Shown here piece after piece: positions 8,749-16,660 of a DNA stretch of 64,000 nt. Both the position numbers and the translations under genes were made by a program. Source of the DNA: Nocardioides sp. BGMRC 2183 (GTDB lineage: Bacteria; Actinomycetota; Actinomycetes; Propionibacteriales; Nocardioidaceae); the NCBI GenBank assembly GCA_008123405.1, contig VSSA01000002.1, forward strand, positions 186,001 through 250,000. Reading direction: 5' to 3'. The notes below the pieces were generated by a model. That model had not been told where the DNA came from and searched no databases. It worked only from the letters and a program-made list of their open reading frames with translations. Positions within the stretch are counted from its first letter, which is position 1; the number at the start of each line of letters is the position of its first letter.

Positions 8749-9267
8749 TCAGGCGTCGGGCGACCAGACAGCGTTCACCTGGACCGCGGTCGGGGAGAGC
8801 ACGCCGGTCACGTTGACCTGGCGACCCGCCTCGATCGCCATCCCGGAGGCCGACGCGTTGTAGGTCAGGGTGTGGCCGCCGATCCGGACGCGGATCACGC
8901 CGTACCCCTGTTCGGGGATCGGAGTGACCACGTCGGCGAGCTGGCCAACGGTGTCGGCGATGGTGACGGTGCCGTCGCTGGGGCCGTCCTTGAGCAGGCG
9001 GGTCAGCCACCAGGCGAACCAGCCCACGACGACCCCGCTGAGGGCGCCGACCCCGACGGCCACCGGCCAGGGGGCGCCGGCGGCGTCGACCGCCGCCGCG
9101 CCGAAGCCGAAGGCAGAGACGAACCCGCCGATCACGGCAGTGGAGATCCAGTCGGCGTCGAGTGCGTCGAGGAGGCCGTCGAGCACGCCGTCGAGGAGGT
9201 CGCCGATGATCAGCGAGGCGGCGACCAGGACCAGGCCGGCGATGCCGAGGGCGAGGAAGAGGGTCAC
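8749..9267 (-). CDS. NfeD-like membrane protein, flotillin partner
   Basis: The protein is about 172 residues long if the GTG at 9267 is used. It has an N-terminal transmembrane helix (about 2-22), two more at about 44-64 and 72-95, and a C-terminal soluble beta-rich segment (about 105-172) ending in VTGVLSPTAVQVNAVW, which fits the OB fold of NfeD/YuaF proteins. Such proteins sit next to flotillins and associate with them in membrane domains. The frame is open upstream to 9579, but that extension is basic and low-complexity and looks non-coding. The ribosome site before 9267 is weak, so the start is uncertain. The 100-bp gap to the flotillin gene contains a 15-bp tandem duplication near 8707-8738. 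Confidence 0.7.
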   Translation of the reverse strand: MTLFLALGIAGLVLVAASLIIGDLLDGVLDGLLDALDADWISTAVIGGFVSAFGFGAAAVDAAGAPWPVAVGVGALSGVVVGWFAWWLTRLLKDGPSDGTVTIADTVGQLADVVTPIPEQGYGVIRVRIGGHTLTYNASASGMAIEAGRQVNVTGVLSPTAVQVNAVWSPDA

Positions 9268-9409
9268 CGGTCTGCTGCTTTCACCTGCGGTGTGCCGGGA
9301 CCGCTTGCTCGGCACCGGGACGTCGTGGTCAGCCTGATCGTCGCCGCATCCCTCGAAACCTCTCCGCCGCCGACGTCTCGGGAGATGGACGGTCGACGTG
9401 CACCCGCCC

Positions 9410-9440
9410 TTGACTTCAAGTGAAGTTGAAGATGTCTCCT
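9410..9440 (+). promoter_or_regulatory. MerR-like operator/promoter upstream of the MFS transporter
   Basis: The dyad TTGACTTCA-AG-TGAAGTTGA (9410-9429) pairs 7 of 9 arm positions and includes a perfect inner palindrome ACTTCAAGTGAAGT. It starts with a -35-like TTGACT and, 19 bp on, a weak -10-like TCTCCT (9435-9440). The arm TTGACTTCA is also found, reverse-complemented, in the dyad at 2127-2147. The remaining 9268-9559 gap shows no gene. Confidence 0.45.
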
Positions 9441-9559
9441 GGTCGCCATGGAGCCGATCAGACCACACCGCCACGGCCAGCGCGTGGGCGACGGCGGGAC
9501 CGGGGCGAACTCGGATGCCGTTGTCGGACCCACCGGTCAGAATGGGGGTTGAGAACGCC

Positions 9560-10924
9560 ATGACCGACCAGTTGATCACCGACCCCAGCCACCCCGAGCT
9601 GCCCGAGCGGCCGATGCCGTCGGCGCGGCGACTGCCGCGCGCGCTGCGCCCCTTCCGCCACTCCGCCTACCGGCGCCTCGGTGTCGCGATGACGCTGAGC
9701 ACCTTCGCCGCCGGCGTCTGGGCCGTCGCCCTGGTCTGGGAGGTCATCCGGATCGGCGGCGGCGCCAGCCAGCTGTCGCTGGTCTCCACTGCGAGCGCGG
9801 TCGGCGTCATGCTGCCCGCGCTGCTCGGCGGCGTGGTCGCCGACCGGGTGCCGCAGAAGCTGATTCTGATCGGCGTCGCCAGCGTCGAGGTGGTCGGCAT
9901 GACGACGGCGGCCCTGCTCTCCTGGGCGGACCTGACAGAGCTGTGGCATCTCGCCGTGATCGGCTTCGGGATCGGCGCCGCGATGGCCTTCTACTACCCC
10001 GCCTACTCCGCCTGGCTGCCGGCGCTGGTCCCCGAGGAGGACCTGATGGCGGTCAACGGCTTCGAGGGCATGGTGCGCCCCACCGTGGGCCAGGCCGCCG
10101 GTCCTGCTGTCGCCGGAGCCGTGGTGGGGATCGCCTCGTCCTCGGCTGCGCTGGCGGTGGCCGCCGCGGTCACCGGTGTGGGGCTGCTGGTGCTCACCCT
10201 GGTGCCGCTGACGGCGGTACGACGCGCTGCCGACCCCGACCAGGATCAGCCACGCGGGGTCCGGGCCGCCCTGGTCACCGCCGGTCACGACGTGCGCGAG
10301 GGCTTCGGCTACATGGTCCGCACGCCGTGGCTGCTGGCCACGCTGATCTTCGCCTCGCTCTTCATCCTGGTGCTGATGGGGCCGTTGGAAGTGCTGGTCC
10401 CGTTCCTGATCAAGGACGGCCTGGGCGGTGACGCCGGCGACCACGCGATGGTGCTGGCTGCGTTCGGCATCGGCGGCGCGATCGGCTCGTTCGTGATGGC
10501 CTCCCTGCCGATGCCGCGGCGGTACCTGACCTGGATGAACCTGCTGTGGGGCGTCGGCTGCCTGCCGTTCCTGGTGATCGGCCACGCGACAGCCGTGTGG
10601 CAGATGGCGGCCGCCGCCCTGGTCACCGGCGCGCTCTTCTCGGCACCGATGGTCATCTGGGGGACGTTGCTGCAGCGCCGGGTACCACCGCATCTGCTCG
10701 GCCGCGTCGCCTCCCTCGACTTCTTCGTCTCGATCAGTCTGATGCCGGTCTCGATGGCGTTGGCGGGTCCGGTGGCCGATCTGATCGGGCTGACCGCCAC
10801 GTTCACCGTTGCGGCGGTGGTGCCGGTCGTGGTCGCGGTGGTGGCGATCTGGGCCGCGAAGATGCCCGCCGACGAGATCGCCCACCCGCTGCGCGACGAG
10901 CCGGAGGAGGTCCCGGTCGGCTGA
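9560..10924 (+). CDS. MFS transporter, EntS-like drug or siderophore exporter
   Basis: The protein has 454 residues with about twelve hydrophobic segments in two halves and the basic loop RRAADPDQDQP between them, typical of the major facilitator superfamily. It resembles the EntS/DHA3 group of proton-driven exporters (start PFRHSAYRRLGVAMTLS, MAVNGFEGMVRPTVGQAAGPA in the first half). The frame is open from 9398, but the first segment is atypical and the ATG at 9560 has a GGGGG site 11 bases upstream. A MerR-type dyad lies 130 bp before the start, which fits an inducible efflux pump. It converges with the DinB-like gene, nine bases away. Confidence 0.85.
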   Translation: MTDQLITDPSHPELPERPMPSARRLPRALRPFRHSAYRRLGVAMTLSTFAAGVWAVALVWEVIRIGGGASQLSLVSTASAVGVMLPALLGGVVADRVPQKLILIGVASVEVVGMTTAALLSWADLTELWHLAVIGFGIGAAMAFYYPAYSAWLPALVPEEDLMAVNGFEGMVRPTVGQAAGPAVAGAVVGIASSSAALAVAAAVTGVGLLVLTLVPLTAVRRAADPDQDQPRGVRAALVTAGHDVREGFGYMVRTPWLLATLIFASLFILVLMGPLEVLVPFLIKDGLGGDAGDHAMVLAAFGIGGAIGSFVMASLPMPRRYLTWMNLLWGVGCLPFLVIGHATAVWQMAAAALVTGALFSAPMVIWGTLLQRRVPPHLLGRVASLDFFVSISLMPVSMALAGPVADLIGLTATFTVAAVVPVVVAVVAIWAAKMPADEIAHPLRDEPEEVPVG

Positions 10925-10933
10925 GGGGCCCGG

Positions 10934-11560
10934 TCAGGTGGCGCGACCGAGGAGGCCGACCAGGCGTCGTACCGGATCGGCGGTGGCGGCTGCCGGCACC
11001 GGAGGCGCGAACCGCCGGGGCTGGCCGGCGGCCGCGGTCTGGAGGTCGTGGACCACCAGCCAACGGGCCCAGGGTTCCAGGTCGACCGCCAACGACGCCG
11101 ACATCGGTACGACGGTGCCGGTCGTGGTCGCCACATCCCAGCCGTGCACGGCGATCTCCACCGCCGCCAGCCCGGCGACATCGGCCAACGGCAGCGCGTG
11201 CGCGCCGAAACGCACCGGCTCGGTCATCCCCGGGCCCAGCGGCGAGGCGAGCAGGGTCCAGGCGCCGAGCAACCGGTTCGCCTTGACCCGCAGTACGGCG
11301 AGGAGGTCCGGGTCGGCGCTTGGCGCGGCGGATCGTTCGCTGACACTGCCGCCGGCGCCCTCGGTGAAGGCGTCGAGGCAGTCCTCCATGTGGTCGAGTA
11401 GGTCGCACAGGCGCCATCGGTGGCATGGCGTCCGGCGGTCGAGATGGTGCGGGGTGACGGTGGCGAGCGCGCCGCAGGTGGAGGCGAGCGCGCGCTCGAG
11501 GAGCTCGACCGCGCTCCCCGTGTCCACCGCCGGACCCAGTGCCGGCGGTGGCACGGTCAT
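10934..11560 (-). CDS. TIGR03086/DinB-like metal-binding protein (mycothiol-dependent isomerase superfamily)
   Basis: The 208-residue protein resembles actinobacterial DinB-like proteins related to maleylpyruvate isomerase. It has the hallmark TPCHRWRLCDLLDHM near 45-60, where the His residues bind a divalent metal, and a second conserved His in AVHGWD (about 145). Family members use mycothiol or are of unknown function. Its ATG overlaps the stop codon of the sigma-factor gene as ATGA, so the two are translationally coupled and probably act in one response. The frame is open further upstream, but that part overlaps the sigma-factor gene and is its shadow. Confidence 0.75.
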   Translation of the reverse strand: MTVPPPALGPAVDTGSAVELLERALASTCGALATVTPHHLDRRTPCHRWRLCDLLDHMEDCLDAFTEGAGGSVSERSAAPSADPDLLAVLRVKANRLLGAWTLLASPLGPGMTEPVRFGAHALPLADVAGLAAVEIAVHGWDVATTTGTVVPMSASLAVDLEPWARWLVVHDLQTAAAGQPRRFAPPVPAAATADPVRRLVGLLGRAT

Positions 11561-12636
11561 CCCCGGCCGCCGCCGAGTGCCGCGGGGTGAGCGGCGAAGA
11601 ACGCCGAGGGGTTCGGGTCGGGCTCGAAGTCCGCTGGCAGCGACTCCGGCAGACCGAACTGCGTGAAGATGTGATCCCCGAAGAAGGCCGTGACGTGCCG
11701 GACCCTGGGGTTCGCGCTGTCGCCGACCATCTGCAGCACCTGGAACTGGAACGGCGTGAAGTGTCCGTCCGGTTGGCGCATGTAGAGCCCGAAGGCCGGC
11801 TGCCCGTTGGCCCACACCGGGAGCATCGGCATGTCGTTGACGCCGCCGGGGCACTTGGTCGCGATGAGGTCGCCGATGGTGCTGGCGCCCGCATACCAGT
11901 TGAGGAACGGCGGCATGTCCCAGGTGGCGTCGTAGGTGAGCAGCCCGACGATCGTCTCGATGTCCTTGGCCCAGAACGCCTTCAGGTAGGCGTCGAGCAT
12001 CTGCTGCTGGGCGGGATCGAGATCGGCCTGCACGGTCTCCGGCGTCAACTGCCGCTCGCCCATCGTGGCGTGCGCCCGTTGCAGCGCGGAGTTCACTGCG
12101 GCGGTGGTGGTGTCCAACGCGGTCGCGGTCTCTGCGGCACTCCAGCGCAGTACGTCACGGAGGATCAGGACGGCGCGCTGGCGGGCCGGAAGGTGCTGCA
12201 ACGCAGCAACGAAGGCCAGTCGGATCGTGTCCCGCTCCGCGACCTCGACCGCGGCGTCCGGGACCGGCTCCAGCCACGGCACCTCGTGATCGGTCTCCAG
12301 TGCCTCGCTGACCACGGAGTCCGTCGTACCGAGTCCGGCGGGGAGGGGGCGGCGCGGTCGGCCCTCAAGATTGGTCAGGCAGACGTTGGTGGCGATCTTG
12401 TAGAGCCAGGTGCGCACCGAGGAGCGGCCCTGGAACTTCGCCGACGACTTCCAGGCCCGCAGCAGCGTCTCCTGCACCAGGTCCTCGGCCTCGTGCACCG
12501 ACCCGCTCATCCGGTAGCAGTGCGCCATCAGCTCGCGCTGGTAGCGGCCCGTCAGCGTGTCGAAGTCCGCAAGCTCGGCCGACACGCTCGAGGTCTCCGT
12601 CGTCGCTACGTCCTGCTCGGTCACCATCGTTCCCAT
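11557..12636 (-). CDS. ECF sigma-70 factor with C-terminal SnoaL-like domain (SigG/TIGR02960 type)
   Basis: The 359-residue protein has region 2 at about 24-92 (CYRMSGSVHEAEDLVQETLL), region 4 at about 136-188 (LPARQRAVLILRDVL and a helix-turn-helix), and a long NTF2/SnoaL-like extension at about 205-330 (DMPPFLNWY). Sigma factors of this group lack a classical membrane anti-sigma factor; the C-terminal domain is thought to regulate activity. The ATG at 12636 is preceded by AGGGAG at good spacing; a second ATG lies nine bases inside. The frame extends to 12762 but into palindromic non-coding DNA. It is coupled to the DinB-like gene by an ATGA overlap. Confidence 0.88.
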   Translation of the reverse strand: MGTMVTEQDVATTETSSVSAELADFDTLTGRYQRELMAHCYRMSGSVHEAEDLVQETLLRAWKSSAKFQGRSSVRTWLYKIATNVCLTNLEGRPRRPLPAGLGTTDSVVSEALETDHEVPWLEPVPDAAVEVAERDTIRLAFVAALQHLPARQRAVLILRDVLRWSAAETATALDTTTAAVNSALQRAHATMGERQLTPETVQADLDPAQQQMLDAYLKAFWAKDIETIVGLLTYDATWDMPPFLNWYAGASTIGDLIATKCPGGVNDMPMLPVWANGQPAFGLYMRQPDGHFTPFQFQVLQMVGDSANPRVRHVTAFFGDHIFTQFGLPESLPADFEPDPNPSAFFAAHPAALGGGRG

Positions 12637-12730
12637 CGCCGGCTCCCTGTGGCTGTTGGTCAGTCTGCCTGAAGGGGTGGACCGGGGGCGAGGGCGAAAG
12701 TCATCGGTGGTGGGGGAAGGTGTGGGGTGT

Positions 12731-12818
12731 CGGTTTCCCCGGTTCACCGGGGATCCCGTCACTTATCGGGGGAAACTTCGCCTAGGAAGTGATGGTTTCC
12801 CCGGTGAACCGGGGATCC
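12731..12818. repeat. Pair of GGTTTCCCC...GGGGATCCCG palindromes
   Basis: Two near-identical elements, GGTTTCCCCGG-TTCA-CCGGGG and GGTTTCCCCGG-TGAA-CCGGGG, each followed by ATCCCG, lie about 60 bp apart with the loop bases inverted. A third partial copy (CGGGGGAAAC) is between them. They lie between the upstream end of the sigma-factor gene and the 3' end of glpD. They may terminate transcription or be a REP-like family; related copies are at 6904 and 55810. Confidence 0.75.
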
Positions 12819-12828
12819 CGACACCGCG

Positions 12829-14400
12829 TCAGAGGAGCCCCAGCACCCGCTCCGCGGCCGGCACCGCCCGCTCCCGCTCGGCCGGCACCAACCCCACCCG
12901 GGTACGTCGGTCGAGCAGGTCGCCGACGTCGTACGCGCCCTCGTGGGTGACGCCGAAGACCAGCTCGGCGGGGGTGATGGGGAGGCCGTCGACGGCGGGG
13001 GCGAGCAGATCGGGCTCGCTCCACCCGGTGGCGGCGCGTGCCGCCTCGAGCACGTACGACGCCTCCGCGCCGAACCGCCGGACCAGCCGCGCCTCCCCTT
13101 CCGAACGGGCGGCGCCGACCAGCCGAGCGAGTTCGGGGCGGGCGGCGGCCCCCGCCAGCGGCAGGGATCTGGTGCGGCAGGGGTCGGCGCTCAGTCCGCT
13201 CGTGGCCAGGGCGGCGTCGACCGCGTCCTCGGCCATCCGGCGGTAGGTGGTGAGCTTTCCGCCGACCACGGTGATCGTGCCGTGGCGGCCCGGGACCACT
13301 GCATGCCGGCGGGAGAGGTCAGCGGTGGAGCCCTCACCGCCGTCGAGGAGCGGCCGCAGCCCGGCGAACGCGCCGACCACGTCGCAGCGGCGCAGCGGGC
13401 GGGCGAAGGTGGCGGAGACGACGTCGAGGAGGAACCCGATCTCGACCTCGGTCGGCTGTGGCACGTCCGGGATCGGGCCGCTGACCGGCTCGTCGGTGAG
13501 CCCGACGTAGCAGCGGCCGTCGGGCTGCGGCAGCACCAGCACGAACCGGTTGGTCTCACCGGGGATCGGCGCGAACACGGCCACGTCGAGGCCCGGCAGG
13601 GTGTCGGCGCCGAGCACCAGGTGGGTGCCCCGGGAGGGGCGCAGTCGGATGTCGGGGTCGACGTCGCCGGCCCACACACCGGAGGCGTTGACCACCGCGG
13701 CGGCCTGGATCTGCCGGACACCACCCCCGCCGTCCGCGTTCGCCCGTTCGTCCCGCAGCGAGACCAGCGCACCGCGACCGCCACTACCCGCGCCCACCCC
13801 GAGCACCCGGGCCCGCGTGCGGACGTGGGCGCCGTACCGGGTGGCGGTGCGGGCGATGGTGGTGACCAAGCGGGCATCGTCCTCGAGCTGACCGTCCCAG
13901 CCGAGCAGCGCACCGCGCAGCCCGTCGGTGCGCAACCCCGGCGCGAGCCGTTCGACCTCGGTCGCGGTCAGCCTCCGGGGCGCGGGGAGGGTCGCGGCGC
14001 TGGTCCGAGCGGAGCGGCGGAGCAGGTCGCCGGCCCAGAGTCCGGCGCGCGCGGCCAGCCCTTGGCCCCGGGTGACCGACGCGGCCAACGGGATGACGCT
14101 CGGCAGTGCGCGGGTCAGGTGCGGTGCGGTGACGTCCATCAGGATGCCGCGCTCCACGGCGCTCTCGTACGCGACGCCGAGTTGGCCGTTGGCCAGGTAG
14201 CGGAGTCCGCCGTGCACGAGCTTGGAGGACCAGCGCGACGTACCGAAGGCGAGATCGTGGGCGTCGACGGCCAGCACGGAGAGGCCTCGGGAGGCGGCGT
14301 CGAGGGCCACGCCGGCACCGGTGACCCCCAACCCCACCACCAGTACGTCGACGCGAGCGGGAAGGTCGGCCAGTCCGGGGACGATCCGGGGTGGCGTCAT
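12829..14400 (-). CDS. glpD: Glycerol-3-phosphate dehydrogenase, FAD-dependent
   Basis: The 523-residue protein oxidises sn-glycerol-3-phosphate to dihydroxyacetone phosphate at the membrane and feeds electrons to quinone. The FAD dinucleotide motif GLGVTGAG is at 23-30, the family signature GTSRWSSKLVHGGLRYL at 53-69, and a C-terminal GlpO-type helical domain follows about residue 390. The ATG overlaps the stop of the TetR gene as ATGA, so the pair is one transcript. Divergent genes encode an alkyl-DHAP-synthase-like flavoenzyme and a lipid kinase. The same order is found around Rv2249c (glpD1) in M. tuberculosis, which supports a role in glycerolipid metabolism and not only in glycerol catabolism. 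Confidence 0.9.
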   Translation of the reverse strand: MTPPRIVPGLADLPARVDVLVVGLGVTGAGVALDAASRGLSVLAVDAHDLAFGTSRWSSKLVHGGLRYLANGQLGVAYESAVERGILMDVTAPHLTRALPSVIPLAASVTRGQGLAARAGLWAGDLLRRSARTSAATLPAPRRLTATEVERLAPGLRTDGLRGALLGWDGQLEDDARLVTTIARTATRYGAHVRTRARVLGVGAGSGGRGALVSLRDERANADGGGGVRQIQAAAVVNASGVWAGDVDPDIRLRPSRGTHLVLGADTLPGLDVAVFAPIPGETNRFVLVLPQPDGRCYVGLTDEPVSGPIPDVPQPTEVEIGFLLDVVSATFARPLRRCDVVGAFAGLRPLLDGGEGSTADLSRRHAVVPGRHGTITVVGGKLTTYRRMAEDAVDAALATSGLSADPCRTRSLPLAGAAARPELARLVGAARSEGEARLVRRFGAEASYVLEAARAATGWSEPDLLAPAVDGLPITPAELVFGVTHEGAYDVGDLLDRRTRVGLVPAERERAVPAAERVLGLL

Positions 14401-15005
14401 GGCGCCAGGCTCCGCTCGACGACCACCCGCAGCTCCTCCAGCAGGGCTGCCAGGTCGACGTCGTCGTCGGTCATCGTCTGCGCGGAGAGGACGAAGCCGT
14501 GGGCGGCGAGCACCACGCCGCGGGCGATCAGATGCGGGTCGCCTGCGCGCAGCGTGCCGCCCTGCTGGCCGGCGTCGATCACGCCGACCAGTGCGGCCAG
14601 GATCGCTTCCTGCGAGCGGCCGCGGCGGTTGAGCAGGTAGGGGAGGATCAGCTCCGGGTCGAGTTCGACGATCCGGGTGAAGAGCTCGTTGTCGCGCAAC
14701 GCGCTGACCGTGGCGGCGCAGGCGTCCGCGACCATCGTCGGGGTCGGCGCCGCATCGTCGCCTCCGGACGGGTTCCACGGGCCGGCGCTCGCCGCGACCA
14801 GCTCGGTCCACTCCCGGGTCATCAGGTCGCTGAGCAGGGTCGGCATGTCCGGCCAGGCCCGGTAGATGGTCATGCGGGAGACCCCGGAGCGGCGCGCCAC
14901 TTCGGTGAGCGTCGTCCGTCGCCAGCCGACGTCCAGGATGCACGCCCGCGCGGCATCGAGATAGGCGTCGCGAGGTTCGGCTTGCTTGTGACGAAGTGAC
15001 GTCAT
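14397..15005 (-). CDS. TetR family regulator of the glycerolipid locus
   Basis: The 202-residue protein has an N-terminal helix-turn-helix (TLTEVARRSGVSRMTIYRAW, about 32-51) and a helical ligand-binding domain. It lies between glpD, with which it overlaps, and the divergent flavoenzyme, so it most likely represses both transcripts; the ligand is unknown, perhaps an acyl or lipid compound. Its ATG lies seven bases after a -10 box TACACT (15018-15013), with no ribosome site, so the message is probably leaderless. The position matches Rv2250c, the TetR gene of the equivalent M. tuberculosis locus. Confidence 0.88.
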   Translation of the reverse strand: MTSLRHKQAEPRDAYLDAARACILDVGWRRTTLTEVARRSGVSRMTIYRAWPDMPTLLSDLMTREWTELVAASAGPWNPSGGDDAAPTPTMVADACAATVSALRDNELFTRIVELDPELILPYLLNRRGRSQEAILAALVGVIDAGQQGGTLRAGDPHLIARGVVLAAHGFVLSAQTMTDDDVDLAALLEELRVVVERSLAP

Positions 15006-15018
15006 ATGTCACAGTGTA
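14996..15018. promoter_or_regulatory. Compact divergent promoter/operator, TetR and flavoenzyme genes
   Basis: Only 17 bp separate the two start codons. The dyad GTGAC-GTCATAT-GTCAC (14996-15012) covers the TetR start codon and a further GTGAC half-site is at 14987-14991 on the same side. The minus-strand -10 TACACT is at 15018-15013. One repressor dimer here could block both directions. Confidence 0.5.
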
Positions 15019-15022
15019 ACTC

Positions 15023-16660
15023 ATGAGCAGTGAGATCCAGGCCGATCCGTCTCCCGTCGCGGCCCGTGACCTGCAACCGGAGATGCCCGCCACCCGCTGG
15101 GGCGACCCAGCCGCGGCGGCCCCGCTGCCCGAGGCGACCCGGGGCCTGGTCGACCTGGTCTTCGGCCACCACGACACCCCCGCGCGAACCTCGGTCGACC
15201 TCCCTGTCGTCGCGCTCGATGAGCGCCACCTCGTCGCCCTCCGTGCTCTGCTGGGCGCCGATCACGTCGGCACGGAGGACGACACCCGTCGGCTGCGCAC
15301 CCGGGGCAAGTCCACCCCGGACCTGCTCCGCCAACGCAGCGGCGACCTCGAGGACGCGCCGGACGCGGTGCTCCGTCCCGCCGACCACGACCAGGTCGTC
15401 GCCGTGCTCGACTATTGCTCCACCCACCGGATCGCCGTGGTCCCCTTCGGCGGCGGCACCAGTGTCACCGGCGGGCTGGTCGCCGATCGTGACTCCGGTC
15501 CGAGGGCACTGGCCGGCGTCGTCTCCCTCGACCTCGGACGCCTGCGTCGCCTGCTCGCCGTCGACCCGGTCTCCGCCACCGCCACCCTCGAGCCCGGCCT
15601 GCGGGGCCCCGAGGCCGAGGCGCTGCTCGCCGAGCGCGGGCTGATGCTCGGCCACTATCCACAGTCCTTCCAGTACGCCTCGATCGGGGGGTTCGCCGCC
15701 ACCCGCTCCTCGGGCCAGTCCAGCGCCGGCTACGGCCGCTTCGACGCGATGGTGGTGGGCTTGCGGGTGGCCACCCCGACCGGCGACGTGCGGCTCGGGA
15801 GTGCCCCGGCGAACGCCGCCGGCCCGGACCTGCGCCAGCTCTTCCTCGGCTCCGAAGGCACCCTCGGCGTGATCACCGAGGTGACCGTGCGGGTCCGTCC
15901 CCTCCCCGAGACGACGTCCTACGAGGGGTGGCACTGGCCGGACTTCGACACCGGCGCCGAGGCCATGCGCACGCTCGCGCAGTCCGACCTGCTGCCCACC
16001 GTGCTGCGCCTCTCCGACGAAGCGGAGACCGCGCTCAACCTGGCCGACCCCGAGGCCGTCGGCGACACCGGTGACGGGGCCGGCTGCCTGATGATCGTCG
16101 GCTACGAGGGCACCGCCGCCGCGGTGACCGCGAAGCAGCAGGCAGTCAGCGCGGTGCTGAGGGCCGCGGGTGGCACCCCGCTCGGTGCGGAGCCTGGCGA
16201 GTCCTGGGCGCACGGGCGGTTCGCGGCGCCGTACCTGCGCGACGGACTGCTCGATGCCGGCGTGCTCGTGGAGACCCTGGAGACGGCCACCTTCTGGTCC
16301 AACCGGGATCGGCTCTACACCGCGGTCAAGGAGGCGCTCACCGCCGAGCTCGGCGACGGCACGATCGTGCTCTGCCACGTCTCGCACGTCTATCCGACCG
16401 GCTGCTCGCTCTACTTCACCGTCGCCGCCCCGGGCGGCGACGCCGAAGCAGCGCTGGCACGCTGGCTGCCGGCCAAGGCGGCGGCCAGTACGGCGATCGT
16501 GGCGACCGGCGCCTCGATCACCCACCACCATGCGGTGGGCACCGATCACAAGCCCTACCTGGCGGCCGAGATCGGCGACGTCGGGGTCGCCGCGCTGCGC
16601 GCGGTGAAGGGGGCGCTCGATCCGGCCGGCGTGCTCAATCCCGGAGTCCTGATCCCGTGA
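15023..16660 (+). CDS. FAD-binding oxidase, alkyl-dihydroxyacetonephosphate-synthase-like
   Basis: The 545-residue protein has a PCMH-type FAD domain (about 110-290, with VVPFGGGTSVTGG near 138) and a C-terminal ADPS cap ending in the triple-His motif HHH at 501-503 that is diagnostic for alkyl-DHAP synthase. In eukaryotes that enzyme swaps an acyl for an alkyl chain on DHAP to make ether lipids. Bacterial homologues are mostly uncharacterised; the equivalent gene in M. tuberculosis is Rv2251. DHAP from the divergent glpD would be a plausible substrate source. No ribosome site precedes the ATG, so it is probably leaderless. Its stop overlaps the lipid-kinase start. Confidence 0.85.
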   Translation: MSSEIQADPSPVAARDLQPEMPATRWGDPAAAAPLPEATRGLVDLVFGHHDTPARTSVDLPVVALDERHLVALRALLGADHVGTEDDTRRLRTRGKSTPDLLRQRSGDLEDAPDAVLRPADHDQVVAVLDYCSTHRIAVVPFGGGTSVTGGLVADRDSGPRALAGVVSLDLGRLRRLLAVDPVSATATLEPGLRGPEAEALLAERGLMLGHYPQSFQYASIGGFAATRSSGQSSAGYGRFDAMVVGLRVATPTGDVRLGSAPANAAGPDLRQLFLGSEGTLGVITEVTVRVRPLPETTSYEGWHWPDFDTGAEAMRTLAQSDLLPTVLRLSDEAETALNLADPEAVGDTGDGAGCLMIVGYEGTAAAVTAKQQAVSAVLRAAGGTPLGAEPGESWAHGRFAAPYLRDGLLDAGVLVETLETATFWSNRDRLYTAVKEALTAELGDGTIVLCHVSHVYPTGCSLYFTVAAPGGDAEAALARWLPAKAAASTAIVATGASITHHHAVGTDHKPYLAAEIGDVGVAALRAVKGALDPAGVLNPGVLIP

